Positions 7,373 to 13,403 of a stretch of 13,403 nt of DNA are shown in pieces. The notes below the pieces were generated by a model. That model was not told the origin of the DNA, ran no database searches, and saw only the letters and a program-made list of their open reading frames with translations. Each line of letters opens with the position of its first letter. Within the stretch, counting starts at the first letter, position 1. This DNA is from JBLHHI01 sp047614125 (lineage in GTDB: Bacteria > Bacteroidota > Bacteroidia > NS11-12g > UBA9320): positions 1 through 13,403 of the forward strand of contig JBLHHI010000097.1 in assembly GCA_047614125.1 (NCBI GenBank), in the 5' to 3' direction. The translations under genes and the position numbers were made by a program.

Positions 7373-8903
7373 CCTCGTGCTTTATTCGGTAAATATCGAA
7401 GTTGTCATTTTTAGAAAAGAGAAAAAGCTGCGATTGCAGTTGGGGTTGATCTCTAAATAAGTGCGACCTCCACTGCCCCGGAACGATGAAATATTCGGGT
7501 TGAACTCGATTTAACCAATAGGCCATGTTTTTGCCATCACGCGTCATTTCTTCATGATTAAAAACCTTGCCCTTTCTTCCAAAGTAAACCAAAGCCGTAT
7601 TGGGTCCAAACTCGTAGGCTATAAAGATGATGGCTTTTTGGGATATGCCCTTGTTGGTTAGAATTTCTTCCCCATTTCGCATCCATTCAACCTCGTTGTA
7701 AATGATGCGCTTCTTCCAAACATAAGTGTCATTCATTCGTTTGGGGTATTCTACACTCGCAAAAACAAAAGACGTGGCTCCAAGAACTAATGCAATGAAA
7801 GTAAACGCTTGGATGACTTTTTTCTGGTTTATAAAACTTTGTACAATGCACAAGTTAATGAGGAGAAAGAGCGGAATAATAGTTACAAAAAAATAATAGT
7901 CATGGTTAACGAATTGATTTCCCAATAAACAAATTAAGAGAAAAACACCGAGTCCAAAAACTGCGGTCAACCAAATTAGTAAGTTGTTAAATTTAAGGTT
8001 TTTACGGAGGTAAATCATGAAAGCCAATCCCACCAATCCGCCACCTAATTGTGGGAAGGTGATGTACTGTCCAAACCAAAATTGTAAAGCGTTGCCAAAG
8101 CCAGACCAGTCTTCAAAGCTTTGTAAAGGTTGTGCAGACGACATGAATACATACGAGAAATATTTTTGATTGTAGCCGTTGAAAAAGATTACATCATAAC
8201 TCAAAATTGCCAAAGTGCATAAGAGCGCAACACCAATTAAAATCCACAGCTCTTTAAAAGATCTTTTGATTAAAAGTTGCAAGCCAAAGGTGCCGGCAAA
8301 GGCAATGAAGAATAAGCCACAACTTGTTTTAATTAAGGTTGATATTGCAGCAAATACGATGCACAGCAACATCGACCTGCGATGTTCTGTTTGTGTATAC
8401 TTCATAAAATAACCAAGTGCGATAAATGCGAATCCAAGTCCGGGTGCATCCGGTATAAAGTTGAAACTGTAAAATACAACAATCGGCGAAGCAAGGCTTA
8501 AAAATACTATTGCGGCATTTTGAAAGGTGGAACCGGGTATGCGTTTAACAAGAAAAAGCAAACCCAAAAGGAAAATCAAAAGGTTCAGGCTCCGTTGAAT
8601 GAACGGAAGTGCACCTTTCATCCCAAAGTTGCTCAATTGTCCCGATGCGTATTGTACCAGCGGAAACTCCGTTCCAACCCTTCCTTCATCACTCATTAAA
8701 CTTTCCGTTCTTGGGATAAAAAAGTTTAATTCATCTGCGTAATTCAACGACAATGCGAATCGGTCGGCTTGTGCCCAAACATGTACCCCGCGCGGCAAAT
8801 CATTTGCAAATGGCTGATAATTAACTGCTAAGGTTAGCAAAACCAAGCAAGCAAGCAGCACAGTTTTATGTTTTTTAATGAACCTTACTATTCCTCCTAA
8901 CAT
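7362..8903 (-). CDS. GT39-like integral membrane glycosyltransferase
   Basis: Polytopic inner-membrane protein of 513 residues resembling the GT-C fold family that includes protein mannosyltransferases, ArnT and RgtA-D-like proteins. Such enzymes move a sugar from a lipid-linked donor on the periplasmic side. The first helix is at about 14-28. It is followed by an extracytoplasmic loop with HVWAQADRFALSLNY (41-55) and NFFIPR; Asp47 is in the position of the catalytic acidic residue in this family. Around ten more hydrophobic segments lie between about 105 and 382, including FIPDAPG (149-155) and NHDYYFF (333-339). The last 130 residues form a soluble C-terminal domain. The ATG at 8903 gives a positively charged start. 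The acceptor is unknown; no glycan-cluster genes are nearby. It is transcribed leftward and overlaps the MmcQ/YjbR gene. The divergent gap to the large T9SS cargo gene is 171 bp. Confidence 0.82.
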   Translation of the reverse strand: MLGGIVRFIKKHKTVLLACLVLLTLAVNYQPFANDLPRGVHVWAQADRFALSLNYADELNFFIPRTESLMSDEGRVGTEFPLVQYASGQLSNFGMKGALPFIQRSLNLLIFLLGLLFLVKRIPGSTFQNAAIVFLSLASPIVVFYSFNFIPDAPGLGFAFIALGYFMKYTQTEHRRSMLLCIVFAAISTLIKTSCGLFFIAFAGTFGLQLLIKRSFKELWILIGVALLCTLAILSYDVIFFNGYNQKYFSYVFMSSAQPLQSFEDWSGFGNALQFWFGQYITFPQLGGGLVGLAFMIYLRKNLKFNNLLIWLTAVFGLGVFLLICLLGNQFVNHDYYFFVTIIPLFLLINLCIVQSFINQKKVIQAFTFIALVLGATSFVFASVEYPKRMNDTYVWKKRIIYNEVEWMRNGEEILTNKGISQKAIIFIAYEFGPNTALVYFGRKGKVFNHEEMTRDGKNMAYWLNRVQPEYFIVPGQWRSHLFRDQPQLQSQLFLFSKNDNFDIYRIKHEDGR

Positions 8904-9031
8904 CCTTGCGGCAAATTAACAGAAACTTGACTTACTAATATCAATTGCAGATCCAAGTAGGCTCCAAAAAAGTCTTTATTAATGTCAGAAAATCCTTACG
9001 CTCCCATGAACTGCCTCTAGCATATATTCAG

Positions 9032-9039
9032 TAAATTTG
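9032..9039 (+). promoter_or_regulatory. Possible -7 box for the large T9SS cargo gene
   Basis: TAAATTTG matches the Bacteroidota -7 consensus TAnnTTTG and lies 35 bp before the ATG at 9075, in the 171-bp divergent gap. No TTTG is present at the usual -33 spacing. A GAGG at 9067-9070 is the only Shine-Dalgarno-like sequence near the start, and its 4-nt spacing is short. The rest of the gap (8904-9031) shows no recognisable feature. Confidence 0.35.
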
Positions 9040-9074
9040 GACGCAAGTAATTTTTGCACTAATTACGAGGTCGT

Positions 9075-12000
9075 ATGGTAGTAAAAAGAAATTTAAGACT
9101 TCATAGATTTTTCCTTCTTTTCCTTCTTTTGCTCTTTGTTGGGGTTGCATTTGCCACTCAGGCATCCAAATCATCTTTAAAAAAGGGTTCAAATTCGGAG
9201 TATCAAACTGCGTTAAATACTCTTTTAACCAGCCAGAACATGGTATTTACGCGAAATGAGGGTCAGCTAGAAACCGATGTTTTATACCAAGCCAAGGGGC
9301 AACATGCAACCGCATCTTTTACGAATAATCAAATTGGGTTTTCGTTGATGCGAAATGCAAAGCTCATTTCCAGTGAAGATCTTCCGTTTGGAATTGAAGC
9401 CGATGTTTTAAATTGGACCTTATCCTTTGTTGGAGGTGACCCAGTGCAGATTAGCCCGCAAAATGAAGTAGATCAAAATGTGAACTACTTTGGGCCGGGT
9501 GCTCGAAACGGTGCCAAGATTCGTCAGTACAAGAATTTATCCTACCAAAGCATTTATCCAAACATTGATTTAAAGTTTTACGGAACCACCAAAGGCGAAC
9601 TCAAATATGATTTTGTTGTAAAGCCCGGCGCAAATCTTGGCTTAATTAAGATGAATTACGGTGGAATAGACGCTGTAACCCGATTGGAAAGTGGTGCGCT
9701 TGGCATCGACACCAAATGGGGTAAGTTTATTGAAGACAAACCCTATTCATATCAAGTTATAGATGGAAAAGAAGTTGAGGTTCAGGTAAACTATCAGGTG
9801 GATTCCACAACGAACAACGTTTCTTTTGAAATTGTGGGGTCGTACGATCCAACCTACGAACTCATCATTGACCCAATCTATGTAGATTGGTCAACCTATT
9901 TTTATGGAGAATCAATTTCTACCACCGGATTTGGCGGTTACAACTACATCTTAGATGTTGACATTGATGATGAAGACTTTGTATATATAACGGGTATGAG
10001 CTGGGGGCAACGCTTTACAAGTCAGCTCGTTGGATACGATACAGCAGCGGGAAGTGGAACAACGTACAACTACCAAGCCTTTGTATGTAAGATAACTCCT
10101 GATGGAGACAGCTTGCGGTATTTCACTTTTATTGGTGGAAGCAGTTGGGAGTATTCTATGAATATTTCCGTGAATTCCCAACACCAAACTGTTATTTCCG
10201 GTTTAACCTATGGAAGTGGTTTTCCAACTACACCGGGAGCATTCGACGAAGACGGCCGATCGTGCGGATCGGGTTGGTGTTATCAAGGTTTTGTGACCAA
10301 GTTTACCGAGAATGGGGATTCACTTGTGTTTTCAACTTATTTAACCGGATCAGTTTACGATGGATATGGCATTGATTGGATCCGCGGAATGCAAATAACC
10401 GATGACGGCCTGGTCTACTTGGTGGGAAATACGCAATCAAAAGATTTTCCAACAACAACCGGATGTTATCAAGATACCTATGGTGGCAGCAGTACTGGAA
10501 CCGGCTACAGTTGGTATAACATGGGAGATGGATTTTTAACATGTTTGTCTTCCGATGGATCCTCACTAGTTTATTCATCCTACATTGGTGGTGCTGGCAA
10601 CGATGTGGCAAGCGACCTTTTCGTAAATAGCGATGAAGAAGTTTATGTTGTTGGCAAATCAAGCTCCGGAAATTTCAAAACAACTCCAGGGGCTTCGGTT
10701 TTTAATACGTACATAAAAGGTGGCTCAGATGGTTTTATTGTAAAGTTTAAAAAAGGTGGTAAACAAATAGCCTTTTCTAAGTTAATGGGTGGTTCGGGCG
10801 AAGAATCGTTCGAAGGAATATACGCCAATTCGGATGGAGAACCCTATATCATTGGACATTCTAATTCAAGCAATTTTCCAGTTTCCTCAAACGCCTACCA
10901 GAAAAAAAATGCCGGTGGCTACGATTTAGTAGTGATAAAAATGTTGAGCACAGGCACCAATTTTAAATACAGCACATATTTAGGAGGCGGGGGCGACGAC
11001 GGTTACTCGCCGTACAGCTATTGGTTCGAAAGCATGAGCATTACTGCCAATGTAAAAGAGGAAGCCATTATTTCGGCTACCACAAAGTCAACAGATTTTC
11101 CAATAACCGCAGATAACATTCAGAGCACCAACAATTCATTGTCGTGGTATGGCAAACTTACCATTGCCAAGTTGTCGTACAACGGTTCCAAACTGATGTA
11201 CGGAACATATTTTGGTGGAAGTGGCGGAGAATTCCCGGGAGGAATTCGTGCTAAAAAAGTGGGGTGCGTAACCTATGTTCTTTTCGCAGGCAACTCATAT
11301 TCAGGAGATTATCCAACCACTGAAGGGGTATATCGCGACAGTTTAAAATCCGGAACTTCCGGTTGGAATTGGAACGGCTTTGTTACTAAATTTAGAGACA
11401 CTTTATATACGGAACCAATCGATTTGGCCTTTGGTGATACTATTTATGAGTGTGATCGTGTTTTTGAAATTTTGGATGCCAAGAATATTGGTGCCGATTT
11501 CTTTTGGTCGGATGGATCAAAAGATCGTGCGCACATTGTTCAAGATTCTGGACTCATTTGGGTACGAGCTACCTATGGTTGCGATACTGTGAGCGACAGC
11601 CTACAGGTTATTCTTGAGCACAGCCCAAAGATTCCTGTTCTTGGAAACGATACAACTTTTTGTGACGCCTTCCCAAGTCATACACTAGATGCGAAAAACG
11701 ATACCATACTGCGAAGCTATCGGTGGCAAGATGCCACCACACTCCAAACCTTCGTTGCCAATCAACCCGGAACCTATTTTGTTGATATTTCTACTCCTCA
11801 TTGTGGTACAAAAACAGATACGATAAAGCTCAGCTTGCTTCAAACTCCAGTTGCTTTGCTGCCCTTGGATTCCATTCTTTGCGACAGTGTAAACTTGGTT
11901 TTAGATGCCGGAAATGAGAACAATAAGGTGAAATATCGCTGGAGTACCAACGATTCGGTTCAAAGCATTACCGTAAAAGATACGGGACTTTATTGGCTTA

Positions 12001-13403
12001 AGGTCCAAAACTTTTGTGGCTCTGATAGCACTTCAATTCGCTTAGATCAATACAACCTACCCGTTCTATCTAATCTAAAAGATTCTGTTTTCTGCGACAA
12101 CATTGGCCACTTATATTCGGGCGGCGATTATTCCAACGGCGAGCAATACGAATGGCGACGTTACGATGGAAGCTTGTTTGCAGACTTAGCTGATGTAATT
12201 GTATATCAGCCGGTTAATATGGTGTTAAAGGCGTATAATAAATGTGGTTCAGCTTTTGATTCTTTGGAGATTGGCCTCTTATTAACGCCAAATATTTCAC
12301 TCAACGATACGATTTTGGCGTGTGACGATGTTTCGGAAATTCTGACCATTCCAAATCAAAATACGGCAGTTCAATACAATTGGAATACTGGAGCAACAGA
12401 TTCAACGCTAACAGCAATCACGAAAGGAAGGTATTGGGGATCTGCCACCAATAAATGCGGTGCGGATACAGCAAACTGGTTTATTCGTTTTTCTGAAACG
12501 CCTTTGGTGAATCTTCCCGCCGATACAATTTTATGCAACAATGCCCAGCTCGTTTTGGATGTTACCCAAAAGGATGGAAGCATCACTTACGCGTGGCAAG
12601 ATGGAACGAAGTTGGCGCAATACACCATAAAGTCAGCAGGTTTATATACCGTCACCATTGAGAACGATTGTGGTTCTTCTTCCGATGAAATCAACGTCGA
12701 TTATTTAAAGAGCCCAGCGTTGAATCTTGGCCAAGACAAGATCTTCTGCGGTGGGGTTACGTCAACCTTATTTAGCATAGGTTTGGATGACAATGCAGAG
12801 AACTACCTCTGGAATTCTGGTTCCACTTCCAGCGAATACACAGCCAATAATGCAGGCTGGCATTGGGCAAGCATTGCAAACTTTTGTGGAGATGCACAAG
12901 ACTCGATCTTTTTAAAAACCTCGCCATATCCAATTGTAAATCTGGGAGTTGACACCATTTTGTGTGGGAATTTCGCTTTGAACTTAGATGCTAAAAATCC
13001 AGAAATGAACTTTCTTTGGACGCCGTATGGTGAAACAACGCAAACCATTCAGGCAACCGAGCAAAGGGTCTATGGCGTGCAAGTAACAAATGAGGATGGT
13101 TGCGTAAGTTCTGACGAATTTGAAATTGGATCAGGTTGCGTTTCAACTTATTATGTACCCAACAGTTTTACACCAAACTATGATGGGAACAACGACGTTT
13201 TTAAACCACAGCTGGTAAACTATGAATCGTATTCTTTGTTGATAGCCAACCGTTGGGGAGAAGTGATCTTTGAATCGAAGGATGCCAATGTAGGATGGGA
13301 TGGTACCTATCAGGGTCAACTCGTTCCAGCGGGAACTTATATGTTTACGATGCGGTTTATCACCACAGAAAATGGTGCGTTCGTTCAAAAATCGGGCTGT
13401 TTA
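9075..13403 (+). CDS. Large secreted protein: DUF7948-like, SBBP propeller, eight Ig-like repeats, type B T9SS domain (3' end outside window)
   Basis: Open reading frame of at least 1443 codons with no stop before the window edge. The product has a Sec signal peptide (basic start, then a hydrophobic core FFLLFLLLLFVGVAFA, cleavage near residue 30). Residues about 55-268 match the DUF7948-type domain that precedes SBBP repeats in many Bacteroidota proteins, with VNYFGPG, the YPNIDLKFYG segment and the closing LIIDPI. Residues about 270-770 are a seven-motif SBBP propeller. Residues about 772-1354 form eight Ig-like repeats. Residues from 1355 form a gliding motility-associated C-terminal domain, the signal for type IX secretion. 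That domain normally ends about where the window stops, so only a few codons are probably missing. No catalytic motif is visible; an adhesin or surface-matrix role is inferred. It is divergent from the glycosyltransferase gene, with nothing downstream visible. Confidence 0.93.
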   Translation, partial: MVVKRNLRLHRFFLLFLLLLFVGVAFATQASKSSLKKGSNSEYQTALNTLLTSQNMVFTRNEGQLETDVLYQAKGQHATASFTNNQIGFSLMRNAKLISSEDLPFGIEADVLNWTLSFVGGDPVQISPQNEVDQNVNYFGPGARNGAKIRQYKNLSYQSIYPNIDLKFYGTTKGELKYDFVVKPGANLGLIKMNYGGIDAVTRLESGALGIDTKWGKFIEDKPYSYQVIDGKEVEVQVNYQVDSTTNNVSFEIVGSYDPTYELIIDPIYVDWSTYFYGESISTTGFGGYNYILDVDIDDEDFVYITGMSWGQRFTSQLVGYDTAAGSGTTYNYQAFVCKITPDGDSLRYFTFIGGSSWEYSMNISVNSQHQTVISGLTYGSGFPTTPGAFDEDGRSCGSGWCYQGFVTKFTENGDSLVFSTYLTGSVYDGYGIDWIRGMQITDDGLVYLVGNTQSKDFPTTTGCYQDTYGGSSTGTGYSWYNMGDGFLTCLSSDGSSLVYSSYIGGAGNDVASDLFVNSDEEVYVVGKSSSGNFKTTPGASVFNTYIKGGSDGFIVKFKKGGKQIAFSKLMGGSGEESFEGIYANSDGEPYIIGHSNSSNFPVSSNAYQKKNAGGYDLVVIKMLSTGTNFKYSTYLGGGGDDGYSPYSYWFESMSITANVKEEAIISATTKSTDFPITADNIQSTNNSLSWYGKLTIAKLSYNGSKLMYGTYFGGSGGEFPGGIRAKKVGCVTYVLFAGNSYSGDYPTTEGVYRDSLKSGTSGWNWNGFVTKFRDTLYTEPIDLAFGDTIYECDRVFEILDAKNIGADFFWSDGSKDRAHIVQDSGLIWVRATYGCDTVSDSLQVILEHSPKIPVLGNDTTFCDAFPSHTLDAKNDTILRSYRWQDATTLQTFVANQPGTYFVDISTPHCGTKTDTIKLSLLQTPVALLPLDSILCDSVNLVLDAGNENNKVKYRWSTNDSVQSITVKDTGLYWLKVQNFCGSDSTSIRLDQYNLPVLSNLKDSVFCDNIGHLYSGGDYSNGEQYEWRRYDGSLFADLADVIVYQPVNMVLKAYNKCGSAFDSLEIGLLLTPNISLNDTILACDDVSEILTIPNQNTAVQYNWNTGATDSTLTAITKGRYWGSATNKCGADTANWFIRFSETPLVNLPADTILCNNAQLVLDVTQKDGSITYAWQDGTKLAQYTIKSAGLYTVTIENDCGSSSDEINVDYLKSPALNLGQDKIFCGGVTSTLFSIGLDDNAENYLWNSGSTSSEYTANNAGWHWASIANFCGDAQDSIFLKTSPYPIVNLGVDTILCGNFALNLDAKNPEMNFLWTPYGETTQTIQATEQRVYGVQVTNEDGCVSSDEFEIGSGCVSTYYVPNSFTPNYDGNNDVFKPQLVNYESYSLLIANRWGEVIFESKDANVGWDGTYQGQLVPAGTYMFTMRFITTENGAFVQKSGCL
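9237..9878 (+). other. DUF7948-like N-terminal domain
   Basis: Codes residues about 55-268 of the large T9SS cargo. It starts at NMVFTRNEGQLETDVLYQA, a typical 'enough evidence of N-EGQ' opening of this domain, passes through KIRQYKNLSYQSIYPNIDLK and a GxLxIxTxxG strand, and ends at YELIIDPI just before the first propeller motif. The domain is known mainly by its constant position in front of SBBP repeats; its function is not known. Confidence 0.7.
9882..11384 (+). repeat. Seven SBBP motifs, probable seven-bladed beta-propeller
   Basis: Protein-level repeats of the form (F/Y)-S-T-Y-(L/I/F)-x-G-G, starting at about residues 273, 350, 419, 500, 567, 632 and 709, that is 65-81 residues apart. 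Between them recur GxxxTxxFPTTxGAxQ-like strands and (D/G)-GFVxKF strands with Asn/Asp-rich turns. Seven units of about 70 residues suit a single closed propeller. The DNA repeats are too diverged for recombination, so the array looks old. Confidence 0.75.
11388..13136 (+). repeat. Eight tandem Ig-like repeats, two cysteines each
   Basis: Residues about 772-1354 divide into eight units. First cysteines are at 793, 863, 936, 1007, 1083, 1154, 1225 and 1297 (period 70-76). Second cysteines are at 836, 910, 981, 1057, 1128, 1199, 1271 and 1343, that is 43-50 residues after the first. Each unit reads roughly: D-T-I-x-C, L-x-L-D-A, a Y-x-W-x-(D/N/T) strand, G-x-Y-x-V-x-(V/I)-x-N-x-C-G, and a closing D-S/T strand. 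This is the PKD/Ig-like pattern common before type B T9SS domains. One intradomain disulfide per unit is the natural reading, but is inferred. Confidence 0.8.
13137..13403 (+). other. Type B T9SS sorting domain (gliding motility-associated C-terminal domain)
   Basis: Codes residues 1355-1443, cut by the window end. It shows the family signature YVPNSFTPNYDGNNDVFKP, then a Y-x-L-x-I-x-N-R-W-G-E-V-I-F strand, the GWDGTYQGQLVPAGTY motif and the final F-T-M-R-F strand. Members of this family are C-terminal targeting domains read by the type IX secretion machinery. Cys1355 and Cys1442 bracket the domain. Confidence 0.93.

Noticed and set aside
7170..7460. A 96-codon + strand open frame.
   Set aside because: It is antisense to the MmcQ/YjbR gene and the end of the glycosyltransferase, both of which have clear family signatures; its translation resembles no family.
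9951..13388. Several short open frames on both strands, such as 9951-10187 and 13143-13388 (minus) and 10145-10375 and 11380-11592 (plus).
   Set aside because: All lie within the single long + strand frame of the T9SS cargo, have no recognisable family, and are explained as shadows of its codon pattern.
1..13403. Search for mobile elements, toxin-antitoxin pairs, CRISPR arrays, tRNA genes and defence genes.
   Set aside because: No transposase, integrase, terminal repeats, short spaced direct repeats or tRNA cloverleaf were recognised; the genes are housekeeping and envelope genes, so no new system is claimed.

Overview
The window looks like ordinary chromosomal DNA from a member of the Bacteroidota, most likely a free-living Flavobacteriia-like or Cytophagia-like organism. 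The main reasons are a secreted protein ending in a type IX secretion (type B, 'gliding motility-associated') C-terminal domain, an N-terminal domain plus SBBP propeller typical of that phylum, lipoprotein signals, moderately AT-rich DNA, starts mostly without Shine-Dalgarno sequences, and two TAnnTTTG boxes that match the -7 element of Bacteroidota promoters. No tRNA, rRNA, CRISPR array, insertion sequence, phage gene or integration scar was seen.

Layout. Bases 1-1861 hold a two-component system on the + strand: the 3' part of a membrane sensor histidine kinase, a 192-bp gap with two small palindromes, and an OmpR-family response regulator. Bases 1965-5950 form a tight + strand cluster: guaA (GMP synthase); a lipoprotein with a type 1 periplasmic-binding fold that overlaps the guaA end by 44 nt; and an RsmB/NOL1-type rRNA cytosine methyltransferase that starts at a TTG one base after the previous stop. 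Bases 6051-6953 encode a lipoprotein with two degenerate fasciclin (FAS1) domains. It ends at a strong hairpin terminator (6973-7006) shared with a convergent minus-strand pair: a GT39-like membrane glycosyltransferase (8903-7362) overlapping by 11 nt an MmcQ/YjbR-family protein (7372-7022).

From 9075 to the window edge runs one open reading frame of at least 1443 codons on the + strand, divergent from the glycosyltransferase. Its product reads as signal peptide, DUF7948-like domain, seven SBBP motifs (one probable seven-bladed propeller), eight regular Ig-like repeats of about 72 residues with two cysteines each, and a type B T9SS sorting domain cut by the window end. It is probably a surface or secreted adhesin-like protein.

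Functionally the genes are mostly housekeeping (GMP synthesis, rRNA modification) plus envelope functions (sensing, lipoproteins, membrane glycosyl transfer, T9SS cargo). I see no clear new multi-gene system. The points most worth a second look are the architecture of the large T9SS cargo, the LysM-less binding-fold lipoprotein coupled to guaA, and the paired palindromes between kinase and regulator.
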